From Myxococcales bacterium (GTDB lineage Bacteria; Myxococcota_A; UBA796; GCA-2862545): DNA of 33,402 bases. Shown here piece after piece: positions 22,137-30,789 of this stretch. The notes below the pieces were generated by a model, which worked only from the letters and a program-made list of their open reading frames with translations, had not been told where the DNA came from and did no database searches. Position 1 is the first letter of the stretch, and each line of letters opens with the position of its first letter. The translations under genes and the position numbers were made by a program. The DNA lies in contig JAHQVJ010000126.1 of the NCBI GenBank assembly GCA_019634415.1, positions 1 through 33,402 on the forward strand, written 5' to 3'.

Positions 22137-24644
22137 GTGCAACCCGTTCAGATTGGCTCCTGGCACTTCCACCCCATGGGTCGCCAGCTCCGACGAGGCA
22201 CCGATGAGGTCGCGCTGACGGAGCTCGAGGCCTCGGTGCTCCGCTACCTCGCCCAGCGGCCCGGGCAGACCGTGAGCCGCGACGCGCTGCTCCGCGACGT
22301 GTGGGACTACGCCGACGGCGTGAACAGCCGCGCCGTCACCCACCTCATGGCGCGCCTGCGCAAGAAGCTCGGAGACGCCAGCGACCGGCTCGTCACCGTC
22401 TACGGCTCGGGCTTTCGGCTCGCGCTGGAAGACATCGGGGACCTGATCGGTCGCACGGCCCTGCTGGCCCAGATCGTGACGGAGCTGCAGCTGCACCGCT
22501 ACCTCACCCTGCACGGCGTGGCGGGGGTGGGCAAGAGTCGGCTGGCGCGCGAGGTGTCGCAGCGCCACGAGCACCTGCACTGGATCTCGGCCGTGCAGCT
22601 GCACACACGCGACGACCTGTTCGTGGAGATCGCCTCCGCCCTGGGCCTGGAGCCCGCAGCCTACACAGCGGCGGCGCTGGGCCGCGCGCTGGCCGCAGCG
22701 GGACCCTGCTTGGTGGTGCTGGACGCCGTGGAGAACCTGGACGAGTTCGCGCCAGACACCTTCGCCGGCTGGGTGGCGCAGGCGCCACAGCTGCTGCTGC
22801 TGACCACCTCACGGGTGCTTCACGGGCAGGAGCGCCGCATCCTGGTGCCTCCGCTCGAGCCCGAGGCGGCCGCGCGGCTGTTCCTGCGCCGAGCGGACGT
22901 GGTGGTTCCGGATCGAGCGCTGCCCGCCGAGTCCGTGTCCGACATCGTGGGGGCAGTGGACGGGCTTCCCCTGGCGGTGGAGCTCGCGGCCGGGCGTCTG
23001 CGGGTGCTGCAGCTCGGCGAGCTGCGCGAGGCCATGGCCTCGGACATCCGGATCCTCGGGGGCGGATCGAAGAGCCTGTCGGGAGTGCTGCAAGCCTCGT
23101 GGGACGCGCTCACGGAGGAGCAGCAGGCGCTGCTGAGCGCAGCGTCGTTGTTTCCGGGCCCCTTCACCACGAAGATGCTGGGCCCGGTGGCGCAGACCGG
23201 CACCGTGACGCTGCTGGACGGCCTCGACGCCCTGGCGCGCGCAGCACTGGTGGTGGAGCGGCCGCCGGTGTTCCGGCTGCTCGACGTGGTGCGCACCTTC
23301 GCCGGCGAGCACACGACGAACGAGCAGAACGCCGCCTTCGCGGAGTGGGCCGCCGAGCGAGCCACTGAGGCGCGCACGCTGCTGGACACAGACGCGAGCG
23401 CGGGAGCCGCACGCCTCATCGAGGAGTGGCAGATCTATGCAGCTGCCTTGGGCCACGCACAGGACAGCTCACGGGTGGCCGCCCTGGCCTTGGCGTTGTG
23501 GGAGCACGGCCGGATGTTCGGGAGCCCGGCGCACGCCAGGCCCTACCTGGAGGCGCTGGAGCTGGATTCGCTGCCCGCCTCTGTGCGCATCGACGTCCTG
23601 CAGACCCGCTGGTGGATGCTCACGGTCGCCCACCAGAAGCGAGCGAGCCTGCAGCTGGCCAAGGACGCACTGGCCCTGGCACGCGCCGAGGGCACCCCCG
23701 CTCAGATCGCACAGAGCTGGGTGAGGGTGGTGGCCGACCGCTTGATCCTCGAGGGCGTCGAGGCCGTGGAAGAGCAGGGAGGGGCGCTCGTCGACTACGT
23801 CGACAGCGTGGACCTTCCGGCGTCGATCCGCGCCCGGGCGTTGACCTGTCGCGCCGACATCGCCACCCGCTCCCAGGACTACCCCACCGCCATCTCGACG
23901 CTGAAGGAGGTGGTGACCATGGAAGGGGGAAGCGCCGACTCCCTCGCTCAAGGCCACGGTATGCTCGTGATGGCTCACATCCTGGCCTGCGAGCCACAGT
24001 GGGCGCTGGCGGTGGCCAAGACCGCCTACGCCAAGGCCAACGAGTCCAGTGTGGCCAGCGCCATCCTCCGCACAGGCGGCGCGCTGGGGGCGGCAGCCCT
24101 GGAGATGCGCAGGCCCCCCTTGGTCATCGAGGTCTACACCACGATCCTCCCGCTGGCGCAGGAGCTAGGAAATCTCCTGGTCATCGACCAGATCGAGGTG
24201 GTCCTCGCCCAGCTCGACGCGGACGAAGAGAGCCAATGGACTCGGCTGAAGACCGTGCAGGAGCGAGCTGCGGGCAAGCGTCCTCTCGTCGAAGGCTGGG
24301 CTTCGATGGAGCTGGGGTTCCGATGCCACCGAGCAGGCGACATCGCAACCAGTCTGGAGCACTACGAACGTGCGGCAGATGCCCTCGTACCGACGAACTG
24401 GGGCATGCATCGCACGGCTGCCTTGTGCTGGCTTGCTCTGGCGACCGCGGAAAACGGACAACGCGAGGATGCCCGAGCTCTACTGGACCGCACGGGAGCG
24501 AAGGCTGGCCTTCCACGCCTCCTCACCCAGGTGACCTCCGAAGCCATCGAAGGCCGAGGAAGCGGAGGCTACGCCGTGGGTGCGAACTCGGGTCGAATGC
24601 TGCTCAGAACCGTAGAGCTGGCTCGCAGATCCTTGCAGATCTAG
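22137..24644 (+). CDS. Winged-helix regulator with STAND-type NTPase and helical repeat domain
   Basis: An 835-residue regulator from GTG 22137. Residues 1-98 are an OmpR/PhoB-type winged helix (LTELEASVLRYLAQRPGQ, RAVTHLMARLRKKLGD, VYGSGFRLAL). An NB-ARC/STAND-like ATPase follows: Walker A GVAGVGKS at 127-134, Walker B CLVVLDAVENLDE near 191-203, TTSRVL as sensor, and DGLPLAVELAAGRL, the GLPL motif. The rest, from about 400, is helical and TPR/MalT-like. Such AfsR/MalT-like one-component switches bind a ligand or partner on the helical repeats and activate transcription with ATP. It diverges from the selenoprotein gene, and its stop shares bases with a convergent secreted gene (CTAG, 24641-24644). 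Its targets are unknown. Confidence 0.88.
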   Translation: MQPVQIGSWHFHPMGRQLRRGTDEVALTELEASVLRYLAQRPGQTVSRDALLRDVWDYADGVNSRAVTHLMARLRKKLGDASDRLVTVYGSGFRLALEDIGDLIGRTALLAQIVTELQLHRYLTLHGVAGVGKSRLAREVSQRHEHLHWISAVQLHTRDDLFVEIASALGLEPAAYTAAALGRALAAAGPCLVVLDAVENLDEFAPDTFAGWVAQAPQLLLLTTSRVLHGQERRILVPPLEPEAAARLFLRRADVVVPDRALPAESVSDIVGAVDGLPLAVELAAGRLRVLQLGELREAMASDIRILGGGSKSLSGVLQASWDALTEEQQALLSAASLFPGPFTTKMLGPVAQTGTVTLLDGLDALARAALVVERPPVFRLLDVVRTFAGEHTTNEQNAAFAEWAAERATEARTLLDTDASAGAARLIEEWQIYAAALGHAQDSSRVAALALALWEHGRMFGSPAHARPYLEALELDSLPASVRIDVLQTRWWMLTVAHQKRASLQLAKDALALARAEGTPAQIAQSWVRVVADRLILEGVEAVEEQGGALVDYVDSVDLPASIRARALTCRADIATRSQDYPTAISTLKEVVTMEGGSADSLAQGHGMLVMAHILACEPQWALAVAKTAYAKANESSVASAILRTGGALGAAALEMRRPPLVIEVYTTILPLAQELGNLLVIDQIEVVLAQLDADEESQWTRLKTVQERAAGKRPLVEGWASMELGFRCHRAGDIATSLEHYERAADALVPTNWGMHRTAALCWLALATAENGQREDARALLDRTGAKAGLPRLLTQVTSEAIEGRGSGGYAVGANSGRMLLRTVELARRSLQI

Positions 24645-25207
24645 GTGGGATTGCAATCCGTGATGACGCGGACCTGCGCGAAGCCATCCGGCGGATACAG
24701 ATCTCCGTCCACGCTGGTCGAGTCAGGAAACTCCAGCGTCGTGCCATCGGCATCCCGAGACGGACTCTTCGGATAGTTGAACGGGCCCAGCCGCCTGTTG
24801 CAGATGGGGTCCGAGAGGAACAGACCACTTGCACTCTTGATCACACCCTTCACATTCGCGTCGTAGTCCGACTGGAAGTAGACGGGGTAATAGAACAACC
24901 CCTTCGCGTGGATGAGGTGACAAGACATCCACTCGTTCTGGTAGTTCACGGTCGTGGTGGTTCCATCCTCCTCGTCGTAGGTGATTGGCCCCGTGTGTTG
25001 GAAGCACTGGCGCTCGTCGTAAGCGAACACGGTCTCGCCGCTCAGGCCCTGCAGGTTCATGAAGCCCGAGTTGACGTTCCAGTCCCACATGCCCGTGTCG
25101 TCCTCGACATAGAAGCTGAAGATGGTCGCCTGAGAGACGTTTACCGTCGCAACCGTCGCAAAGACCCCCAACACAGCTGCAGAGCCGATCTTCAACATCT
25201 TGTTCAC
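24641..25207 (-). CDS. Secreted orphan protein, unknown function
   Basis: A 188-residue protein. GTG 25207 has GGGAGG 4 bases upstream and gives a signal peptide (MNKMLKIGSAAVLGVFATVA, cleaved after SQA near 27). ATG 25198 is an alternative start. The mature part is rich in aromatic and acidic residues and has four cysteines (RQCFQ, SCHLIH, PICNRR, TDCNP), enough for two disulfides. No known family was recognised. Base composition is a little lower in GC than the neighbours, which may point to a more recent acquisition. The convergent regulator ends in the same CTAG. It stands alone behind a palindrome-bearing upstream region. Confidence 0.78.
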   Translation of the reverse strand: MNKMLKIGSAAVLGVFATVATVNVSQATIFSFYVEDDTGMWDWNVNSGFMNLQGLSGETVFAYDERQCFQHTGPITYDEEDGTTTTVNYQNEWMSCHLIHAKGLFYYPVYFQSDYDANVKGVIKSASGLFLSDPICNRRLGPFNYPKSPSRDADGTTLEFPDSTSVDGDLYPPDGFAQVRVITDCNPT

Positions 25208-25292
25208 ATGACCTCCCACAGTGGATGAAAGGCGCTGCCCATCGTCAGCGCCAAAGTGAGCCCACTGTATGAGATGCGTGGTGTCAGCTCGC

Positions 25293-25321
25293 CATACACT
25301 CTGTCGCAGTGTCTGCGACAA
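25293..25321 (-). promoter_or_regulatory. Possible promoter of the secreted orphan gene
   Basis: On the minus strand TTGTCG (25321-25316), 17 bases, then TGTATG (25298-25293), about 86 bases before the GTG. The -10 match is weak. Its spacer carries the palindrome described separately. Confidence 0.28.
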
Positions 25322-25332
25322 TCGTGATTGTC
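25302..25332. promoter_or_regulatory. Two overlapping perfect palindromes, candidate operator
   Basis: TGTCGCAG-TGT-CTGCGACA (25302-25320) and GACAATC-GT-GATTGTC (25317-25332) share GACA. The intergenic region lies 95-125 bases upstream of the secreted orphan start. TGTC/GACA half-sites recur three times with alternating orientation, as expected for cooperative binding of dimeric repressors. By chance an 8-bp perfect palindrome is expected in a window of this size, so the overlap and position are the notable points. Confidence 0.4.
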
Positions 25333-25370
25333 CAACTACCTAGTAGCAAAACACCAAACCGACCCGTCCC

Positions 25371-26510
25371 TCAGCGCAGCACGCCCGAGGCCTGCAAGTC
25401 GCTGACCGAGACGCCGTCCAACCCCCATTCCTCCAGCACTTCCGCCGTGTGCTCCCCCGGCTTCGGCGGAGGGTGCCGAAGCGCAGCCTCCGTGCGCGAG
25501 AAGCGGGGCGCTGGCCCCGGCTGCACCACCCCGTGATGCTGCACGAACGTGCCCCGCGCCTGGAAGTGTGGATGCTCTGGCACCTCCGAGAAGGTGAGCA
25601 CGGGTGCAAAGCACACGTCCGTTCCCGCCAGCAGCTCCTCCCACTCCGCCAGGGTGCGCTGTGCCACCGCCGCTGCGATCCGCTCCGTGAGCAGCGGCCA
25701 GCCGGCGCGGTCGTGCTGACTCGGTAGCTCCTCCTCCGCGAGCCCCAGCCGCTGCAGCATCTCCGCGTAGAACTTCGGCTCCAGCGGCGCCAGGGAGACG
25801 AAGCGATCGTCGGACGTGCGGTAGGTCCGGTAGAAGGGCCAGCTGCCGTCGAGCATGTTGTGGCCTCGGCCGTCCTGCCACAGCCCCATCGCGCGCAGGC
25901 TGTGCATCATGGTGGTGAGCGACGCCACCCCGTCCACCATCGCCGCGTCCACCACCTGTCCCTGCCCGGAGGTGCGCGCCTCCAGCAGCGCACACACCAT
26001 GCCGAAGGCCAGGTAGAGCGCGCCACCGCCGAAGTCCCCCACCAGGTTCAGCGGGGGCGTGGGGGTCTCGGGCGTGCCGATGGCGTCCGCCACCCCCGCC
26101 AGCGCGATGTAGTTGAGATCGTGCCCCGCTGCCTGGGCGTAGGGCCCCGTCTGCCCCCAGCCCGTGATCCGGCCGTACACCAGCGCCGGATTGCGCTGCA
26201 GACACGGCTCCGGCCCCACGCCCAGCCGCTCCATCACCCCGGGTCGAAAGCCCTCCAGCAGCGCATCTGCGCGCTCCGCCAGCTGCAGCAACACCGCGGC
26301 ACCGTCGGGGTGCTTCAGATCCAGGGCCACCGAGCGGCGCCCCCGGTTGAGCAGATCCGCGCGCGGCGGCATCCCAGCGCCAAGGCCACCCGGACGAACC
26401 CGGTCGATGCGGACCACGTCGGCCCCCATGTCGGCCAACAACATGGCGCACATCGGCGCTGGACCGATGCCCGCCACCTCGATGACCTTCAGTCCGTGCA
26501 GAGGCCCCAT
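25371..26510 (-). CDS. Alpha-methylacyl-CoA racemase-type CaiB/BaiF family protein
   Basis: A 379-residue family III CoA-transferase-fold enzyme. The sequence agrees with alpha-methylacyl-CoA racemases rather than true CoA transferases: GHDLNYIALAG supplies His130, LVGDFGGGALYLAFG supplies Asp159, and LAPLEPKFYAEML supplies Glu244, matching the catalytic His/Asp/Glu of the mycobacterial racemase. It would interconvert 2-methylacyl-CoA epimers in degradation of branched-chain or sterol side chains. GGGGGAG lies just before ATG 26510. It diverges, with 53 bases between starts, from a DUF3556 gene. The racemase call rests on motif recognition alone. Confidence 0.86.
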   Translation of the reverse strand: MGPLHGLKVIEVAGIGPAPMCAMLLADMGADVVRIDRVRPGGLGAGMPPRADLLNRGRRSVALDLKHPDGAAVLLQLAERADALLEGFRPGVMERLGVGPEPCLQRNPALVYGRITGWGQTGPYAQAAGHDLNYIALAGVADAIGTPETPTPPLNLVGDFGGGALYLAFGMVCALLEARTSGQGQVVDAAMVDGVASLTTMMHSLRAMGLWQDGRGHNMLDGSWPFYRTYRTSDDRFVSLAPLEPKFYAEMLQRLGLAEEELPSQHDRAGWPLLTERIAAAVAQRTLAEWEELLAGTDVCFAPVLTFSEVPEHPHFQARGTFVQHHGVVQPGPAPRFSRTEAALRHPPPKPGEHTAEVLEEWGLDGVSVSDLQASGVLR

Positions 26511-26563
26511 CACTCCCCCTCTTCTGCCGTCGGTTGGTAGCCTACGCTGGCTCGGAGGCCACC
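26511..26563. other. Divergent intergenic region of the racemase and DUF3556 genes
   Basis: 53 bases holding the Shine-Dalgarno sequences of both genes (GGGGGAG minus, GGAGG at 26555-26559 plus). No clear promoter elements or palindromes were seen; the genes may be co-regulated. Confidence 0.4.
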
Positions 26564-28201
26564 ATGTTCCGTCCAACGCTGCCCGCCTACGACATAGAGG
26601 ACTGGTCGAGCCGGCCCTTCCCCGAGCGGCTGAAGATGGTGTGCCAGTCCTGGGCTGCCGACGGCTACGGCACGCCTCTGGCGATCTATCTGCTCTACGC
26701 GCTGAAGATCGGCTCGTACATCGGGATGTGGGTGTGGTTCTGCACCTTCACCCCCGGCAACACCCTGGACACCTTCGGGAGCTGGTGGGCGAGCGACGAT
26801 GCGTTCGCCAAGGCCATCTTGTGGACGATGCTCTTCGAGGGGCTGGGCCTGGGCTGCGGAAGCGGCCCGCTGACCGGGCGCTACGTGCCCCCGCTGGGCG
26901 GCGCCCTGTACTTCCTGCGCCCCGGCACCACGAAGCTTCCGTTCGTGCCCGGGCTGCCCATCGTGGGCGGGCACCGCCGCACCCTCCTCGACGTGGTCGC
27001 CTACGCCGGCACCCTGGGCGTGCTGGTGGCCGCACTCACCGCCCCCACCGTGGAGACGCTGGATCTGGTTCCGCTGCTGGTGCTCGTGCCCCTCATGGCC
27101 CTGGGCGACAAGACGCTGTTCCTGGTGTTCCGCTCCGAGCACTACCTGTCGGCGGTCATCGTGCTGCTGTTCGTCGACGACTGGGTCGCCGGCTCGAAGT
27201 TCGTGTGGATGGCCATCTGGTGGTGGGCCGCCACGTCGAAGCTCAACCGCCACTTCCCTGCGGTGATGGGGGTGATGACGAGCAACGCGCCCTTCACCCG
27301 AGGCACCCCGCTGCGTCGCTGGGTGTACCGCGACTTTCCCCACGACCTGCGACCGTCCCGCACCGCCGCTGCGATGGCCCACTTCGGCACCCTCGTGGAG
27401 TACGGCGTGCCGCTGGCGCTGCTGCTGTCGGGGGGCGGTCCCGTCACCTCCGTCGCACTGTTCGTGATGGTGGGCTTCCACCTGTTCATCCTCTTCAACG
27501 TGCCCATGGGCGTGCCGCTGGAGTGGAACGTCATCATGATCTACGGCGCGCTGGTGCTGTTCGGGGTGCATGCCGCAGTGCCGATCTCGAGCATCTCGCA
27601 GCCTGCCCTGTGGGCCTGGCTCATCGGCTTCCACGTGCTGCTTCCGGCCTTCGGCAGCCAGTTCCCGCGCTACGTCTCGTTCCTGCTGGCGATGCGCTAC
27701 TACGCAGGCAACTGGGCCTACAACGTGTGGCTGTTCCGCCACGGCAGCGAGCACAAGCTCGACCGCCTCACGAAGTGGGCGCCGAGCGTGCGCCAGCAGC
27801 TCTCCGTGCTGTACGACGACCACACCATCACCGCCGTGGCGTCGAAGGTGATGGCCTTCCGGGTGATGCACATCCTGGGCAGAGCCGTGCATCCCCTGCT
27901 CGCCCGCACCGTGGACGACATCGACGACTACGAGTGGATCGACGGCGAGATCGTGGCGGGTCTGGCGCTGGGCTGGAACTTCGGCGAGGGCCACCTGTCG
28001 CACCAGCAGCTCCTGCAGGCGATCCAGTCCCAGTGCGGCTTCGAGGAGGGCGAGGTGCGCTGCATCATGGTGGAGTCGGAGCCGTTCTTCGGCAGCTCGG
28101 TGCAGTGGCGGATCTGGGATGCGGCGCAAGGCCAGCTCCACGCAGGCCAGCTACCGGTGGACGACCTGGTGGACATGCACCCCTGGGGTGAGACCGCTTA
28201 G
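26564..28201 (+). CDS. DUF3556 multi-pass membrane protein
   Basis: A 545-residue protein from ATG 26564, with GGAGG 5 bases upstream. The N-terminus PAYDIEDWSSRPFPERLKMV, then GYGTPLAIYLLYALKIGSYI, LFEGLGLGCGSGPLTGRYVP and GGALYFLRPGTTKLP follow closely the DUF3556 family known from mycobacteria, which has no assigned reaction. There are about eight hydrophobic segments up to about residue 400 and a soluble C-terminal part (about 420-545). The family is linked by context to lipid metabolism; here it diverges from a methylacyl-CoA racemase, which supports that. Its last four bases are shared with the convergent gene (TTAG). Confidence 0.85.
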   Translation: MFRPTLPAYDIEDWSSRPFPERLKMVCQSWAADGYGTPLAIYLLYALKIGSYIGMWVWFCTFTPGNTLDTFGSWWASDDAFAKAILWTMLFEGLGLGCGSGPLTGRYVPPLGGALYFLRPGTTKLPFVPGLPIVGGHRRTLLDVVAYAGTLGVLVAALTAPTVETLDLVPLLVLVPLMALGDKTLFLVFRSEHYLSAVIVLLFVDDWVAGSKFVWMAIWWWAATSKLNRHFPAVMGVMTSNAPFTRGTPLRRWVYRDFPHDLRPSRTAAAMAHFGTLVEYGVPLALLLSGGGPVTSVALFVMVGFHLFILFNVPMGVPLEWNVIMIYGALVLFGVHAAVPISSISQPALWAWLIGFHVLLPAFGSQFPRYVSFLLAMRYYAGNWAYNVWLFRHGSEHKLDRLTKWAPSVRQQLSVLYDDHTITAVASKVMAFRVMHILGRAVHPLLARTVDDIDDYEWIDGEIVAGLALGWNFGEGHLSHQQLLQAIQSQCGFEEGEVRCIMVESEPFFGSSVQWRIWDAAQGQLHAGQLPVDDLVDMHPWGETA

Positions 28202-29106
28202 AAGTCGATGTGCACGACCGCACCCCAGCGGTCACCCGCCATGGGGCTCAACGTGGCCTGACGCACCAGCAGCCCGCTGCCCACCACCGCCAGCACCGCC
28301 CCCACCGACGCCACCGAGATCTCGGTGACGTACCGGGCGTTGACGCTGGCCGGGCAGTCCTGCTTGCCGTCTCCGTTGACGTCGGGCTCGTTGCACAGCA
28401 TCTCGCGGTTCCCGAAGGTACCCACCGCGTTCGCGGCACCGATGGTGGTCATGGTGGCGCCCGCACCAAGCACGGTCAGGGGGAGCACGAAGCGGGTGGG
28501 CGACCGCCCCGTCCGCGGGCGCGGGTCGTCCTTGGGGATGGCCTCGGCCTTCGACATCCACGCCGATCGCAGCACACGACCGTCGGGCCCCACCTCCTGG
28601 AGCACGAATGGCCCGTCCGCGGGCGCCTGCATCGCCGGGTTGCCGTTGACGAAGATCAGACCATCGTCGGGTGCTGCGAGCCGCACGGTTCGACCCGACA
28701 CCTCGGCGTCGCCCCACAGGACGGCCAGCGGATGGGTCGCGTAGGGCGCGAGCAAGGTGGGGAGCTCGATGGTGGGCACCACACCGCGCACCACGCCGAA
28801 GGCACGCCGCGCGGCGTCGGTGTTGCCGGCGTAGTACTCGGTGAGCCCCACAGTCATCAACACGGCGGCAGCATCGTCGCGCGACAGGGTCTCCCCGGCG
28901 CAGGCCACGGATCCGAGCAGCACCTCCATGGCGGGTCGCGCCCGGAGCACCGCGCCCTGGTCTTCCACCAGGAACTCCTGCACGGTGCTCGCCTGGCCAC
29001 GGATCTCGTGGGCGGTAACGGCCCCGTCGCACGGCGCAGCCACCGCTGCACGCAGGGGCCACACGGCAACGACGAACGCGACGATGCCCGTCGACAGCCC
29101 CCTCAA
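28198..29106 (-). CDS. Exported protein with two C-terminal hydrophobic segments, coupled to a kinase gene
   Basis: A 302-residue protein. TTG 29106 overlaps the kinase stop (TTGA), has GGAGG 6 bases upstream and gives a proper signal peptide (STGIVAFVVAVWPLRAAVAA), so it is preferred over GTG 29157, which starts inside the kinase gene. The soluble part is helical, then mixed, and includes FVNGNPAMQAPADGPFVLQ. Near the C-terminus two hydrophobic segments flank a loop with two cysteines (C-x12-C, LCNEPD...KQDC). The plan is shared with the 14700-15506 protein. Coupling suggests it works with the Ser/Thr kinase, perhaps as sensor or substrate; the function is unknown. Confidence 0.72.
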   Translation of the reverse strand: MRGLSTGIVAFVVAVWPLRAAVAAPCDGAVTAHEIRGQASTVQEFLVEDQGAVLRARPAMEVLLGSVACAGETLSRDDAAAVLMTVGLTEYYAGNTDAARRAFGVVRGVVPTIELPTLLAPYATHPLAVLWGDAEVSGRTVRLAAPDDGLIFVNGNPAMQAPADGPFVLQEVGPDGRVLRSAWMSKAEAIPKDDPRPRTGRSPTRFVLPLTVLGAGATMTTIGAANAVGTFGNREMLCNEPDVNGDGKQDCPASVNARYVTEISVASVGAVLAVVGSGLLVRQATLSPMAGDRWGAVVHIDF

Positions 29107-30653
29107 GGAGTGCCTCCGGGCGCGCGCACACTGCACAGACCCACCCCTGCCGTGCACTCGACGGTATGGACCCCGGTGGACGCCACCTCCACCATCAAGC
29201 CGCCGTACTCCACTTCCCTCCTCCCGTCGAAGGTCACGAGGAGCCTATACGACCCCAGAGGGACCTCCGCGGGCAAGGCGAACCGTCTCCCGTCCACGGA
29301 CTGCAGCGCCGCTTGGGCGCCCTCTGCCCGCACTAGCGCTCGTGTGGGCTCGGGCGCGGGCGACGGCTTCGGGGCGACGGACGATGGCGCGGGACGCGAG
29401 CGAACGGAGCCCGGGGCGGGCGCGGCCAGCGCAGGACCCGACAGCTGCGGTGCGGGTGGACGCTTCGTGGGCTGTGGCGTGCGCGGCGAGGGGGCAGGCG
29501 CGGGCACTACCTCGACCGAGGGGCCCTCCTCGGGGGTCTCCTGCGACTCGGGGCGGGCGGTGTGGACCACCTCGCGGGCCGGCGCGGTGGCGGCCACCGT
29601 CGACACCTCCGAGGGCAGTGCGCTCCACCAGATCATCCCCGCCACCACCACCAGCCCCACCGCTCCGGCGGCCAGGGCCATCAGCAGGCTGGCCGCACCC
29701 GCCACCAGCGTGATCCCGGTGGGGTGCGGAGGAGAACGGCGACGGGCGACGGCGGCCATCGCAGCGTCGAGGTCGAGATCGATGGCGGTCTTGGGCCGCT
29801 TGCGCGACAGCGACGACTCCTCCGCCATGGGATCCCGCCCCTGCCACAGGTCCAGCAGCGCTGTGGCGTTGGGCACGCGGTGCGTCAGATCGGGCTGCAG
29901 CGCGCGCTCGATGGCGGTGCGCATGCGGTCGGGCACGTCGGGGGCACGCTCGCCAACGGGCACGTAGTCGGCCCGCTCCACCTTGTTCCAGATGGTCATC
30001 ACGTCTTCGCCGTCGAAGGCGCGATAGCCCGTGACCAGCTCGTAGAGCACTGCCCCGAGTGCCCAGATGTCGGCACGGTGGTCCACCGTCTTGGCGCTGC
30101 GCACCTGCTCGGGGCTCATGTACTGGGGCGTGCCCATCACCGCCCCCGTCACCGTCTTGCGCCCGGTGCTGGCGAGGGAGAAGGCGAGACCGAAGTCCGT
30201 GATCTTGGGGATGGCTCCACCCACCACGCGCTCGAGCAGGATGTTCTCGGGCTTCAGATCGCGGTGCACCACACCGTGGGCGTGGGCAGCCACCATGGCC
30301 GAGATCAGAGCGGTGCCGATCTCGTCGGTGTGCTCCACCGAGGGCTTGCCCCGGTTGAGGAACTGCTCGAGATCCACCCCCCGCACGTGCTCCATCACCA
30401 AGGCGGTGTGGGACTCCACGGTGACCACGTCCGTCACGGCGACGATGTGGGGATGCTTCAGGGCGGCCTGCGCCCTGCCCTCTCGCAGCAACCGCGCCCG
30501 CATGGGCTGGGTGGGTGCCAGCACCACCTTCATGGCGTGCTCGGAGTGCAGCTGCTTGTGGTGTACGCGGTAGACGGTGCCCTGGCCTCCGCGGCCGATC
30601 ACCTCTTCCACCACGTACCGATCGTCGACGACGGTACCCCTGGGAAGATCCAT
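29103..30653 (-). CDS. Membrane Ser/Thr protein kinase (Hanks/PknB type)
   Basis: A 516-residue kinase with every catalytic motif: glycine loop IGRGGQGTVYRV (19-30), Lys42 in AMKVV, HRDLKPENILL (130-140), DFGLA (153-157) and GTPQYMSPEQ in the activation segment. One transmembrane helix (about 308-335, AGAASLLMALAAGAVGLVVV) leads to a Pro/Ala-rich extracytoplasmic stretch and a C-terminal domain of about 70 residues (DGRRFALPAEVPLGSYRLLV), possibly PEGA-like. It should phosphorylate cytoplasmic proteins in response to a periplasmic signal. ATG 30653 is at the start of the domain. It is coupled to the next gene by a TTGA overlap. Confidence 0.95.
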   Translation of the reverse strand: MDLPRGTVVDDRYVVEEVIGRGGQGTVYRVHHKQLHSEHAMKVVLAPTQPMRARLLREGRAQAALKHPHIVAVTDVVTVESHTALVMEHVRGVDLEQFLNRGKPSVEHTDEIGTALISAMVAAHAHGVVHRDLKPENILLERVVGGAIPKITDFGLAFSLASTGRKTVTGAVMGTPQYMSPEQVRSAKTVDHRADIWALGAVLYELVTGYRAFDGEDVMTIWNKVERADYVPVGERAPDVPDRMRTAIERALQPDLTHRVPNATALLDLWQGRDPMAEESSLSRKRPKTAIDLDLDAAMAAVARRRSPPHPTGITLVAGAASLLMALAAGAVGLVVVAGMIWWSALPSEVSTVAATAPAREVVHTARPESQETPEEGPSVEVVPAPAPSPRTPQPTKRPPAPQLSGPALAAPAPGSVRSRPAPSSVAPKPSPAPEPTRALVRAEGAQAALQSVDGRRFALPAEVPLGSYRLLVTFDGRREVEYGGLMVEVASTGVHTVECTAGVGLCSVRAPGGTP

Positions 30654-30789
30654 CGGCGCCTCAGCCGGGTTGTGGGGGCGTGGGTCCGTGCACCATGGGG
30701 CCTCGAACGCGGCGTCGCGAAATCTGTTGGGATGCCAGTCTACCCAGGTGGTTCGACCGGCGCATGCCCGTCCGTCGTGGACTCGGGGG
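30654..30789. other. Intergenic region upstream of the kinase
   Basis: 136 bases between two leftward genes, after the A2M-like stop and before the kinase ATG. No terminator with a U-tract and no convincing promoter were found; TAGACT on the minus strand (about 30738-30743) is a weak -10 candidate. Confidence 0.3.
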
